Assembly: GCA_003058495.1 (NCBI GenBank)
Contig: QBVC01000006.1
Span: forward strand, 1 to 64,000
Reading direction: 5' to 3'
DNA length: 64,000 nucleotides
DNA from: a gamma proteobacterium symbiont of Ctena orbiculata
Lineage (GTDB): Bacteria > Pseudomonadota > Gammaproteobacteria > Chromatiales > Chromatiaceae
Positions 35,691 to 46,326 of this stretch are shown here, piece by piece. Positions within the stretch are counted from its first letter, which is position 1. Each line of letters opens with the position of its first letter. Made by a program: the position numbers and the translations under genes. A model generated the notes under the pieces. That model searched no databases. It saw only the letters and a program-made list of their open reading frames with translations, and was not told the origin of the DNA.

Positions 35691-36506
35691 TTAGGGATAG
35701 ATTTCCGGGACAAACGTCTGGTCGGAGATCGGTGGTCTTACGTATCCCTTGTCCTCCGCGCGATGGGGTAGCTCGATGGCCTCAGGGGTCAGGTCCTCGT
35801 AGGGAATCATGCTGAGCAGATGGGCGATGCAGTTGAGTCGGGCGTGTTTCTTGATATCCGAGTTCACCACGTACCAGGGCGCCTGCTTGATGTCGGTGTG
35901 GGCGAACATCTCATCCTTCGCCTTTGAGTATTCCAGCCAGCGGGAACGGGATTCCAGGTCCATCGGGCTCAGTTTCCAGCGTTTGTGGGGCTCTTCCAGC
36001 CTGCTCTGAAAGCGGCGCTCCTGCTCCTCGTCGGAGACGGAGAACCAATATTTGATCAGGACGATGCCGGAACGCACCAGCATGCGTTCGAACTCGGGAC
36101 AGGAGCGCAGGAACTCCTGATGCTCCTCGTCGGTGCAGAACCCCATCACCTTCTCGACGCCGGCCCTGTTGTACCAGCTGCGGTCGAACAGCACCATCTC
36201 GCCGGCCGCTGGCAGGTGGGGCACATAGCGCTGGAAATACCATTGGGTCTGCTCCCTCTCCGTGGGGGCGGGCAGGGCGACCACGCGGCAGATGCGTGGA
36301 TTGAGATGCTGGTTGATGCGCTTGATCACGCCTCCCTTGCCGGCGGCATCCCTGCCCTCGAAGATAACCACCACCTTGAGGCCCTCATGCTTGATCCACT
36401 CCTGCAGTTTGACCAGTTCCAGCTGTAGCTTGAACAGCTCTTTTTCATAGACCTTGCTGTCGATTTTTTTAGGTTTGTTACTCTTTTCTTTTTTTGCTTC
36501 TGCCAT
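35691..36506 (-). CDS. ppk2: Polyphosphate kinase 2
   Basis: 271 aa, PPK2 class I size. Walker A GRDAAGKGG (residues 51-59), Walker B VLFDRSWYNRAG, and lid residues around RWKLSPMDLESRSRW. It makes or uses polyphosphate with nucleoside diphosphates; direction cannot be told from sequence. The Lys-rich N-terminus (residues 1-14) is disordered. Confidence 0.94.
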   Translation of the reverse strand: MAEAKKEKSNKPKKIDSKVYEKELFKLQLELVKLQEWIKHEGLKVVVIFEGRDAAGKGGVIKRINQHLNPRICRVVALPAPTEREQTQWYFQRYVPHLPAAGEMVLFDRSWYNRAGVEKVMGFCTDEEHQEFLRSCPEFERMLVRSGIVLIKYWFSVSDEEQERRFQSRLEEPHKRWKLSPMDLESRSRWLEYSKAKDEMFAHTDIKQAPWYVVNSDIKKHARLNCIAHLLSMIPYEDLTPEAIELPHRAEDKGYVRPPISDQTFVPEIYP

Positions 36507-36578
36507 CGCTGCCTCCCAATCTCACTCTTATTGTAATGGTTTGTAGCTCGCACTTAATATGGAAACATTGTCTTGAAA

Positions 36579-37007
36579 TCAAACAATCTCTACCAGCTCA
36601 AGATCGAAATTCAACGCCTCCCCGGCCAGCGGATGATTGCCGTCTATGGTCGCATTTTTCTCGTCAAGGGCGGTGACCACCACGTTGAACTGCTCACCGT
36701 TGGGGCTTGAGGCCTGAAGATTCATGCCTATTCTGAGTTCAAGGTCGTCGGGGAAATGTTCCAACGGAACCTGTTCCACAAGGGCGTCGTTATGTTCACC
36801 GTAGGCCTCCTCCGCAGGAATGTGAATCCTTTTCTGTTCGCCGACCTGCATACCCTCGACGCCCGATTCGAATCCCGGGATGACTTTTTTCTCGCCCAGG
36901 ATGAATTCAATGGGTTCGCGTCCGCTCGAGGAGTCGAACTGGGTTCCGTCGTCCAGCGTGCCTGTATAGTGAATGCGGACAGTATCGCCCTGTTTGGCTT
37001 GTTTCAT
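36579..37007 (-). CDS. FKBP-type peptidyl-prolyl isomerase, SlyD-like
   Basis: 142 aa from ATG 37007 (MKQAKQGDTVRIHYTG); upstream in-frame codons enter the groES promoter region. The FKBP half-domains (FDSSSGREPIEFILGEKKVIPGFESGVEGM and NHPLAGEALNFDLELVEI) flank an insert-in-flap domain (about residues 68-120), the SlyD/FkpB layout. It lacks SlyD's His/Cys-rich tail. Next to groES, it is plausibly part of general folding. Confidence 0.9.
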   Translation of the reverse strand: MKQAKQGDTVRIHYTGTLDDGTQFDSSSGREPIEFILGEKKVIPGFESGVEGMQVGEQKRIHIPAEEAYGEHNDALVEQVPLEHFPDDLELRIGMNLQASSPNGEQFNVVVTALDEKNATIDGNHPLAGEALNFDLELVEIV

Positions 37008-37114
37008 GTTGGATCTCTTGCTTTGTAGCGATTGTGGAAAGGCAATTATCACACATATTCGGTGTGCCGACCCGGGTGGGTGCGGGTTAATTGCCATAAA
37101 TCTCCCGCAGAGCC

Positions 37115-37142
37115 TTGACTAACCACTTTTTCGCTCTATTAT
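37115..37142 (+). promoter_or_regulatory. groESL promoter
   Basis: TTGACT (37115-37120), 16-nt spacer, TATTAT (37137-37142). The -10 abuts the CIRCE element so a bound repressor would block initiation. No good sigma-32 box was seen in place of it. Confidence 0.65.
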
Positions 37143-37168
37143 TAGCACTCAGTTATGGCGAGTGCTAA
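37142..37168 (+). promoter_or_regulatory. CIRCE operator (HrcA site)
   Basis: TTAGCACTC-N9-GAGTGCTAA, a perfect match to the consensus CIRCE inverted repeat, 66 nt before the groES start. It implies heat-shock control of groESL by HrcA, which is not encoded in this window. Confidence 0.95.
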
Positions 37169-37234
37169 CAGCCTTGCCCATAAAGAATCACAATCGATTT
37201 TCAGAAAAACCATTTATTTGAGGAGAATCAGTCG

Positions 37235-37525
37235 ATGAATATTCGTCCGCTGCACGATCGCGTGATCGTTCGTCGTAAGGAAGAGGAGCGCACCAGCCCC
37301 GGTGGTATTGTGCTTCCTGATGCAGCTACCGAGAAGCCCGTTCTCGGAGAGGTAATGGCTGTCGGCAACGGCAAGATCACCGAGAGCGGTGAGGTTCGGC
37401 CGCTGGATCTCAAGGTCGGTGACAAGGTGCTTTTCGGTAAGTACTCCGGTACCGAAGTGAAACTGGGTGGTGAGGAAGTTCTCGTCATGCGTGAAGAAGA
37501 CATCATGGGTGTGATTGAAGACTAG
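37235..37525 (+). CDS. groES: Co-chaperonin GroES
   Basis: 96 aa. [31 protein letters not shown], the mobile loop, and [34 protein letters not shown] are the family hallmarks. AGGAGA ribosome site; under the CIRCE operator. Confidence 0.99.
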   Translation: MNIRPLHDRVIVRRKEEERTSPGGIVLPDAATEKPVLGEVMAVGNGKITESGEVRPLDLKVGDKVLFGKYSGTEVKLGGEEVLVMREEDIMGVIED

Positions 37526-37599
37526 ACCCTGACAATTCTATCTCAGAGCGATACAGGCAAGACCTGGTGAAGATTTTCAACATTTACCCAAGGAAATAA

Positions 37600-39243
<1,644 letters not shown>

Positions 39244-39274
39244 GATACCCCCAAAGTGGTAGTTCGCTGCCAGG

Positions 39275-39310
39275 GCCCCACGCCTCCGAAGGCGTGGGGC
39301 CTTTGTTTTT
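39275..39310 (+). terminator. groESL terminator
   Basis: GCCCCACGCC, loop TCCGAA, GGCGTGGGGC (perfect 10-bp stem), then CTTTGTTTTT. 31 nt after the groEL stop. Confidence 0.92.
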
Positions 39311-39407
39311 CTGCGGGTAAATTTTTTCCCTCTCCTGCCGCTATTTTGAACTGGTTGGAGTTGTTTCTGTTTGACGAAGGGAGGCGTCTTTCTATCGGGG
39401 AAAAGTC

Positions 39408-41672
39408 ATGTTCAGGAATATTGGTATCTCGCAGCGCTTTGTCATTGCGACAGTCCTGGCTGTCGTTGTCGTTCTTGCTGTCACCCTCTCGACCGCCTTT
39501 AAGTTCATGGGTGGAGTCCTGCACTCGGCGGAAGAGAATGAAATGCAGGAGATTTTCAAGACCGTGGTGGCGGGCATCGAGTCGGAGGGGCGACTCGCCA
39601 AGGCGATGAGCGCCCTGGTGGCCGGTATTCCCGATGTCCAGAGCTATTTCGCCGAGCGCGATCGTGAATCATTGGAGGAGCTCTTCGTACCTGGATTCCA
39701 GGTGTTGAAGAAGGAGTACGGGGTACGTCAGTTTCAGTTTCATGAGCCGCCGGCCACCTCATTTCTGCGGGTCCACAAGCCGGCCAAATTCGGTGACGAT
39801 CTCTCCTCGTTCCGTTTCACGGTGGTGGAGGGCAACAAAAGCAGAAAGGCCATCCAGGGCCTGGAAGTGGGTGTTGCCGGTCTCGGCGTACGGGGGTTGG
39901 TGCCGGTCAATTATGCAGGAGAGCATGTGGGGACCGTGGAGTTCGGCATGTCATTCGGACAGTCGTTTTTCGACGATTATGCCAAACACCATGAGGTCGA
40001 GCTGGAGCTCTACATCAATCGCGACGGCGTGATGGACCGGTTTGCCTCCACCATGGAGGGCAATGAACTGGTCACGATGCAGGCCCTGAAAACATTGAGC
40101 GGTGGGATGCACCTTTTCGATAAGGGCGAACTCGATGGCAGGCCCGTCTCCTACTATGCGTCGACGGTGGAGAACTACTCGGGTGAATCGATCGGGGTGC
40201 TGGTGCTGGCAAAAGACCGCAGCTATTTCGCCGAATCCATGTCGAATCTGATGATGATGGTGGTTGGCTTGGGACTGGTCTCCGTGTTGGTGATCGGGGT
40301 GATGGTCTGGTTGATCAGCCGCGGCGTGGTAAAACCGATCAGCGATGCGGCCGCGGCGATGGAGGGTATCGCCTCCGCCGAGGGTGACCTCACGGTGCGC
40401 ATGGATGAGTCTGGCGCCGACGAGGTGACACGGCTCTCACGGGCCTATAACCGCTTTGCCGAAAAGACCGAGGGGATGATCAACAAGGTCTCCAGGGCGA
40501 CCGGAAATCTGAGTCTCCGCATCGGCGAGTTTGCCACCCTGGCCGAGCACACCCGGGACGGCATCAACAAGCAGCATGAACAGACGACCCAGGTGGCGAC
40601 CGCGATGACGGAGATGTCGGCCACCGTCCATGAAGTGGCGCAGAATACCACCCAGACAGCGGAAGCCGCGCGCCAGGCCGACCAGCAGGCCAACGGCGGC
40701 CGCGAGGTGGTGAATGGGGTGACCCGCAGTATCGATACCCTGGCAACGGAGGTGGGCAAGGCGGTGGATACCGTACAGCGTGTGGAGCAGGACAGCGAGC
40801 GCATCGGCTCGGTGCTCGATGTCATACGCGGAATCGCGGACCAGACCAATCTGCTGGCCTTGAATGCGGCCATCGAGGCTGCCCGTGCCGGCGAGCAGGG
40901 GCGCGGATTCGCCGTCGTCGCCGACGAGGTGAGAACCCTGGCCAAGCGCACCCAGGATTCGACCCAGGAGATCCAGGAGATGATCGAAAGCCTGCAGTCA
41001 GGCGTTCACGAAACCGTCTCGGTAATGAAGATCAGCCAGGAGCAGGCGGCCGAGAGCGTCGAGCAGGCCGGCCGTGCCCATGGCGCGCTCGAGGAGATCA
41101 CCCGGGTGGTCGACACCATCTCGCAGATGAGTTCCCAGATCGCCACGGCGGCCGAGGAGCAGAGCGCGGTGGCGGAAGACATCAACCGCAGCATCGTCGA
41201 GATCACCCATGTGGCGGAAGAGACCACCAACAACTCGGTCAAGAGCTATGAGGCGAGCGAAGGGATGTCGAGGGAGGTCGATCTGTTGAGCGGACTGCTG
41301 TCGGAGTTCAATACCAGCGATGCCCACTGCAGCCAACTGCAGCAGGCGATGGCGGCGCACATGAGTTGGAAGACCAAGCTGCGCGGTTTCCTCGATGGCA
41401 AGGGTACCCTGGACGAACGGGTAGCCTTTGATCACAAGGCCTGCGGTTTTGGCGTCTGGTATGAAACCGTGGGGCGCAAGGAGCTCTCCCACATCAGCGA
41501 AATCAAGCAGATTGAGCAGCCCCACAGAGAGCTGCACGAGCTGATCAAGCGTATCTCCGAGCTCAAGAATATGGGAGATATGGAGGCCGCCGAGCGGGAG
41601 TACCAGCGGGTTGGGCCACTCTCGGAAAAGATCGTGGAGATGATGCGGGCGATTCAGAACAGGATCAATTGA
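39408..41672 (+). CDS. Methyl-accepting chemotaxis protein with CACHE-type sensor and C-terminal CZB domain
   Basis: 754 aa. First membrane helix at about residues 9-30, periplasmic double-CACHE-like sensor to about 280, second helix 281-304, HAMP to about 360, then methylation/signalling helices with the conserved hairpin [37 protein letters not shown] near residue 472. The C-terminal chemoreceptor zinc-binding domain has [10 protein letters not shown] (about 674-683) and [10 protein letters not shown], supplying the His and Cys ligands. CZB receptors sense zinc or hypochlorous acid in other bacteria; the ligand of the periplasmic part is unknown. Encoded alone, between groEL and glnE. Confidence 0.9.
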   Translation: MFRNIGISQRFVIATVLAVVVVLAVTLSTAFKFMGGVLHSAEENEMQEIFKTVVAGIESEGRLAKAMSALVAGIPDVQSYFAERDRESLEELFVPGFQVLKKEYGVRQFQFHEPPATSFLRVHKPAKFGDDLSSFRFTVVEGNKSRKAIQGLEVGVAGLGVRGLVPVNYAGEHVGTVEFGMSFGQSFFDDYAKHHEVELELYINRDGVMDRFASTMEGNELVTMQALKTLSGGMHLFDKGELDGRPVSYYASTVENYSGESIGVLVLAKDRSYFAESMSNLMMMVVGLGLVSVLVIGVMVWLISRGVVKPISDAAAAMEGIASAEGDLTVRMDESGADEVTRLSRAYNRFAEKTEGMINKVSRATGNLSLRIGEFATLAEHTRDGINKQHEQTTQVATAMTEMSATVHEVAQNTTQTAEAARQADQQANGGREVVNGVTRSIDTLATEVGKAVDTVQRVEQDSERIGSVLDVIRGIADQTNLLALNAAIEAARAGEQGRGFAVVADEVRTLAKRTQDSTQEIQEMIESLQSGVHETVSVMKISQEQAAESVEQAGRAHGALEEITRVVDTISQMSSQIATAAEEQSAVAEDINRSIVEITHVAEETTNNSVKSYEASEGMSREVDLLSGLLSEFNTSDAHCSQLQQAMAAHMSWKTKLRGFLDGKGTLDERVAFDHKACGFGVWYETVGRKELSHISEIKQIEQPHRELHELIKRISELKNMGDMEAAEREYQRVGPLSEKIVEMMRAIQNRIN

Positions 41673-41689
41673 GTCTCCCACCCGGTAAC

Positions 41690-41722
41690 GCCCGCCCAGC
41701 CCGCACCGCTGGCCGGGCGGGC
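41690..41722 (+). terminator. Terminator of the chemoreceptor gene
   Basis: GCCCGCCC with GGGCGGGC (extendable to 9 bp) 18 nt after the stop codon, with a small inner AGC/GCT stem, followed by CTCTCTTGT. Strong stem, poor U-tract. Confidence 0.55.
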
Positions 41723-42101
41723 GCTCTCTTGTCTGTCCGCTCGAGCGGCAGCCCCTCCCTGTCCATGCCGCCGCCTGTCAAGAGAGACCCGATCAGACCT
41801 GCCGGGGACGCCGGTCCGGTCCCCGCCTCATCGGATTCTGCTTGTGATAGGTCGCGGATCTGCGCGCGGATGCCGGAACGAGACAGCAGAGTAAACAACC
41901 CAAGGCATCAGGGAACCCAGCGGAGCCGTTAACCGGCCCTGGTTAAGTCAGCAGGAAAAAAACTGATAGACTGATGCTCAATAGTGTTTAAGCAAGAGCG
42001 GGTCCGGCCCTCTTGCATCGATAGGAACCACGACCAACGGACCCCTCCCCACTGTCGATCGAGGCGGGAGAGGCTACCCTGATGAAGCGACGGGCATTTG
42101 C
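41723..42101. other. Gap upstream of glnE
   Basis: 379 bp without a credible coding sequence. AT-rich sequence around 41940-41995 (AAAAAAACTGATAGACTGATGC) is the most likely promoter area for glnE. No repeat or RNA recognised. Confidence 0.3.
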
Positions 42102-44969
42102 GTGAATCTGCAACAAGAGAGAGAAAGGCTGTGGCAGGAGTGGCAGGAGAAGCTGGCAGAGGCGGGGTTGCCGGTCCCCCGGGAGGCTGAATTTCGCGAC
42201 CCTGCCGCCAGGGTATGGGAGGCCAGCGACTATGTGGCGCAGAACGCGCAGCGCTTCCCCGAACTGCTGCTGGATCTCTATCGACAGGGGGCGTTGAACA
42301 GCGCCCTCGAGGCTGGGGAGATGGCGCGGCTGCTGGAGAGCGAGCTCGAGGGTGTCGATGACGAGGCGTCCCTCGCCCGTGTCTTGAGGCTCTTCAGACG
42401 CCGCCAGATGGTGCGCATCATCTGGCGTGATCTGGGCGGGCTGGCGCCCCTGAATGAGACCCTGGAGGATCTTTCGGCACTGGCCGATGCCGCCATCGAG
42501 ACGGCGTTGCAGAAGCTCTATGGTTGGATCTCTACCCAGATGGGGAGACCGAGAAACCAGGCCGGCGAGGTACAGCCCCTGGTTGTCCTCGGCATGGGCA
42601 AACTGGGCGCCAGGGAGCTCAACCTCTCGTCGGATATCGACCTGATCTTCGCCTACCCCGAAGAGGGTTACACCGACGGCCCGCGGCAATACACCAACGA
42701 GCAGTTCTTCATCCGCCTCTGCCAGCGCCTGGTACAAGTGCTCGACAACCATACCGGCGATGGTTTCGTGTTCAGGGTCGACACCCGTTTGCGCCCCTTT
42801 GGCGGCGCCGGTCCCCTCGCCATGAGCTTCTCCGCCATGGAGAGCTACTACGGTTCCCAGGGACGGCAGTGGGAGCGCTATGCCATGATCAAGGCGCGGG
42901 TGGTGGCGGGTGACAGCAGTGCCGGATCTGAGTTGATGGCGCTGCTGCGCCCTTTCGTCTATCGCCGCTATCTCGACTTCGGGGCCATCGAGTCCCTGCG
43001 CGAGATGAAGCAGCTGATCAGCAATGAACTGCATAAAAAGGGCATGGAGGCCAATATCAAGCTGGGCCCGGGGGGGATCCGTGAGATCGAGTTTATCGGC
43101 CAGGCATTCCAGCTGATACGCGGCGGGCGCGACAAGACGCTGCAGATCCGCCCCATCCTGGAGGTGCTGCAGTGTCTGGAGGCGCGCGGGTTGCTGCCGG
43201 CCTATACGGTGCAGGAGCTGAGCGACGCCTATCGGTTTCTGCGTCTGGTGGAGAATCGCCTGCAGGCCTGGCAGGACAGGCAGACCCACCTCTTGCCGGG
43301 CGACGAAACGGGCAGGCTGCGCCTGGCGCGCTCCATGGGCTATCAGACATGGGAGGCATTTTTCACCCAGCTCGAGCAGTATCGAAAGCGGGTACAGGGC
43401 CACTTCGATATGGTCTTCGCCGCGCCCCATACCTCGAGCGATGAGGAGAGCCAGCCGCTGGCCAGGGTCTGGCATGAGGCCTACGATGATGAACAGTCGG
43501 CATCGGCCCTGGAGCAGGCGGGCTTCAGCCAGGGCAGAGCGGCATTGCAGCTGTTGCACAAATTTCGCGGCAGCCACGCCTATCGCAGGCTCAGCTCCAA
43601 GGGGCAGGAGCGGCTCGATCAACTGATGCCGCTGCTGTTGCAGGCGGTGGGGCAGTCGGAGTGGGCCGACGACGCACTGCAGCGGGTGGTCGGCCTGCTC
43701 GAGGCGATTACCCAGCGCACCGCCTATATCGCGCTGTTGGTGGAGAACCCCTTGGTGCTCTCACAGCTGGTGAAGCTCACCGCGGTCAGCCCCTGGGTCG
43801 CCAATATGCTGACCCGTCATCCGATCCTGCTGGATGAGCTGCTCGATCCCCGGCGTCTCTACTCGCCGTTGCGGCGTGACGCCCTGAGCGCGGAGTTGGA
43901 CGATCTGCTTTCACGGGTTGACGAGGATGACCTCGAAAGCCAGATGGAGCTGTTGCGCCTGTTCGCCCAAAGCAATCGACTGCGGGTGGCGGCGGCGGAT
44001 ATCGCCGAGCAGATACCGTTGATGGTGGTCAGCGACTTCCTCACCTGGATTGCCGAAAGCGTCATCGAACAGGTGATTCGACTCAGCTTCCGGGAGTTGG
44101 CGAGACGTCATGGCCGGCCTCCGGGGCTGGCGCCCGACGAGACCGGTTTTGCGGTGGTCGGCTACGGTAAGCTGGGTGGCATCGAACTGGGTTTCGGTTC
44201 CGATCTCGATATGGTCTTCCTCCATGGCTGTAGTGACAGAAATGCCTTCACCGATGGAGAGAGGGCGGTCTCGGTGGACGTCTTCTATGCCAGGCTGGCG
44301 CAGCGCTTCATTCACATCATGACCACGCGCACCCCCTCGGGAATCCTCTACGATGTGGATATGCGGCTTCGGCCCAACGGCAATTCCGGGATGATGGTCA
44401 GCTCCCTCGATACCTTCGAAACCTATCAGCACGAGAGTGCATGGACCTGGGAACATCAGGCCCTGGTGCGGGCGCGGGTGGTGGCCGGGGACGCGCGAAT
44501 CGATGATCGTTTTCAGGCGATCCGCCGGGATGTGCTCGGTGCAAGGCGTGATCCCGGACAGTTGCAGCGCGAGGTGGTCGATATGCGCGAAAAGATGCGC
44601 AGCAGCCTGGATAGGAGCAATCAGGCGCAATTTGACCTCAAGCAGGGTAGAGGCGGTATCGTCGATATAGAATTTATGGTTCAATACACGGTCCTCCGGT
44701 GGGCGCACGACTATCCCGATCTCCTGGTCTGGAGCGACAACATTCGTCTGCTGGAAACCCTGAGCAAGCTCGGTCTGCTCGACGATCACGCAGCGGAGCG
44801 AATGATGGGGATCTACAAAGTGCTGCGTGCCGCATACCACCGCAGCGCATTGCAGGATCTGCCGGCCTTGGTGGAGAGTGAGAAACTCTCGGAAGAGCGG
44901 GCGCTGGTGCAGGACATCTGGTCCTGTCTGATGCAGAACAAGAAAACTGAACGAGAGATGTTCCAATGA
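42102..44969 (+). CDS. glnE: Bifunctional glutamine synthetase adenylyltransferase/deadenylase
   Basis: 955 aa, GTG start. Two nucleotidyltransferase halves: GKLGARELNLSSDIDLIFAY (about residue 165; deadenylation) and GYGKLGGIELGFGSDLDMVFLH (about 687; adenylylation), each followed by its helical domain, with KLGPGGIREIEF and LKQGRGGIVDIEF. It tunes glutamine synthetase in response to PII, complementing rpoN/ptsN nitrogen control. ATGA overlap with ilvE. Confidence 0.97.
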   Translation: MNLQQERERLWQEWQEKLAEAGLPVPREAEFRDPAARVWEASDYVAQNAQRFPELLLDLYRQGALNSALEAGEMARLLESELEGVDDEASLARVLRLFRRRQMVRIIWRDLGGLAPLNETLEDLSALADAAIETALQKLYGWISTQMGRPRNQAGEVQPLVVLGMGKLGARELNLSSDIDLIFAYPEEGYTDGPRQYTNEQFFIRLCQRLVQVLDNHTGDGFVFRVDTRLRPFGGAGPLAMSFSAMESYYGSQGRQWERYAMIKARVVAGDSSAGSELMALLRPFVYRRYLDFGAIESLREMKQLISNELHKKGMEANIKLGPGGIREIEFIGQAFQLIRGGRDKTLQIRPILEVLQCLEARGLLPAYTVQELSDAYRFLRLVENRLQAWQDRQTHLLPGDETGRLRLARSMGYQTWEAFFTQLEQYRKRVQGHFDMVFAAPHTSSDEESQPLARVWHEAYDDEQSASALEQAGFSQGRAALQLLHKFRGSHAYRRLSSKGQERLDQLMPLLLQAVGQSEWADDALQRVVGLLEAITQRTAYIALLVENPLVLSQLVKLTAVSPWVANMLTRHPILLDELLDPRRLYSPLRRDALSAELDDLLSRVDEDDLESQMELLRLFAQSNRLRVAAADIAEQIPLMVVSDFLTWIAESVIEQVIRLSFRELARRHGRPPGLAPDETGFAVVGYGKLGGIELGFGSDLDMVFLHGCSDRNAFTDGERAVSVDVFYARLAQRFIHIMTTRTPSGILYDVDMRLRPNGNSGMMVSSLDTFETYQHESAWTWEHQALVRARVVAGDARIDDRFQAIRRDVLGARRDPGQLQREVVDMREKMRSSLDRSNQAQFDLKQGRGGIVDIEFMVQYTVLRWAHDYPDLLVWSDNIRLLETLSKLGLLDDHAAERMMGIYKVLRAAYHRSALQDLPALVESEKLSEERALVQDIWSCLMQNKKTEREMFQ

Positions 44970-45892
44970 TGTCGACAATGGCAGATCGAGACGGAGTCAT
45001 CTGGCTCGATGGCGAGATGGTCCCCTGGCGCGAGGCCAAGACCCATGTCCTGACCCATACCCTGCACTACGGCATGGGTGTCTTCGAGGGAGTGCGTGCC
45101 TATCATGCCGAGAAGGGGACCGCCATATTCCGCCTCCAGGACCATACCGACCGGCTGTTTCGCTCCGCCCTCATCCTCAACATGCCGATGCCCTTCGACC
45201 GGGAGACCCTGAATCAGGCGCAGCTGGCGGCGGTCAGGGAGAACAATCTCGATTCCGCCTACATCCGCCCGATGTGTTTCTACGGCTCCGAGGGGATGGG
45301 ATTGCGGGCCGACAATCTGAAGGTCCACTGCATGGTGGCCGCCTGGGAGTGGGGCGCCTACCTGGGGGCGGAGAACATGGAGAAGGGGATCCGCATCCGT
45401 GTCTCCTCATTCACCCGTCACCATGTCAACATCACCATGTGCCGGGCCAAGGCGAACGGCAACTACATGAACTCCATGATGGCGCTCCAGGAGGCGCTGC
45501 ACGACGGCTATGACGAAGCGCTGATGCTGGATGCGGAGGGCTATGTCATGGAGGGCTCCGGAGAGAACATCTTCATCGTCAGGGACGGGGTGATCTACAC
45601 CCCTGACCTGACATCGGCGCTGGACGGCATCACCCGCAAGAGCGTCATTGCGCTGGCCGAGGAGCGGGGCTATAAGGTCGTCGAGAAACGCATCACCCGG
45701 GATGAGGTCTATATTGCGGACGAGGCGTTTTTTACCGGCACCGCGGCGGAGGTGACGCCGATTCGCGAAGTGGACAATCGCCCCATCGGCGACGGGGGTC
45801 GCGGCCCGATCACGGAGATACTGCAGAAGAGCTATTTCGATCTGGTTCACGGCCGCCTGGACGCCCACCCGGAGTGGCTCGCCTATGTCTGA
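44966..45892 (+). CDS. ilvE: Branched-chain amino acid aminotransferase
   Basis: 308 aa, class IV PLP aminotransferase. HYGMGVFEGVRAY, the PLP lysine in RAKANGNYMNSMMA, EGSGENIFIVRDG and FFTGTAAEVTPI are in place. The glnE-ilvE pair is common in gammaproteobacteria. Confidence 0.97.
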   Translation: MMSTMADRDGVIWLDGEMVPWREAKTHVLTHTLHYGMGVFEGVRAYHAEKGTAIFRLQDHTDRLFRSALILNMPMPFDRETLNQAQLAAVRENNLDSAYIRPMCFYGSEGMGLRADNLKVHCMVAAWEWGAYLGAENMEKGIRIRVSSFTRHHVNITMCRAKANGNYMNSMMALQEALHDGYDEALMLDAEGYVMEGSGENIFIVRDGVIYTPDLTSALDGITRKSVIALAEERGYKVVEKRITRDEVYIADEAFFTGTAAEVTPIREVDNRPIGDGGRGPITEILQKSYFDLVHGRLDAHPEWLAYV

Positions 45893-45907
45893 TCAGGAGC
45901 ATCGAAG

Positions 45908-46096
45908 ATGACGCAAACAGAAACTCAAACGACCCCGCAGGAGGCGCAGAAGGTGACGCGAAACGACCTGCCCCTGAGCTGTCCCAGGCCGGGCGAGGCC
46001 CTGGCCGGACTCCACCCCCGTGTCTATCTGCCCATCGAAAAGACAGGCAGTGCAACCTGCCCCTATTGCGGCGCCCGCTATCAACTCAGCGACTAG
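45908..46096 (+). CDS. Small zinc-finger protein (NDUFS6-like)
   Basis: 62 aa. Cys25, His36, Cys51 and Cys54 (SCPRPGE, HPRVYLPI, CPYCGARY) match the zinc-finger family COG4391. The position 15 nt after ilvE and before LPS genes is typical. Function unknown. Confidence 0.9.
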   Translation: MTQTETQTTPQEAQKVTRNDLPLSCPRPGEALAGLHPRVYLPIEKTGSATCPYCGARYQLSD

Positions 46097-46227
46097 ATCG
46101 GCGCTGCCCGGCCACGCATCCTGGCGAACCACGCGTGCCTGCTCCCTGCGTCGCTGAGTGAACCCCGCTGGTTCCGGCTGTCGCGAGCTCGCGATAAAAC
46201 CTACTCGTTCTGCGTATTTAGCAAGGC

Positions 46228-46254
46228 TTGGCCTGGATTCAGGTGGTCTATACT
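46228..46254 (+). promoter_or_regulatory. Promoter candidate for the lipoprotein gene
   Basis: TTGGCC, 15 nt, TATACT (46249-46254), ending 72 nt before the ATG. Good -10, short spacer. It suggests the next gene is a separate unit from glnE-ilvE. Confidence 0.35.
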
Positions 46255-46326
46255 CGAGCCTTCTGTCGATGCTCCGATGGCTGTACGCGGGCATGAAGCC
46301 AAAAAAACAACAGATGGGGTAACTCA

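Noticed and set aside
41988-43622. A 544-codon minus-strand frame opposite glnE
   Set aside because: Antisense shadow of glnE with no protein-like motifs.
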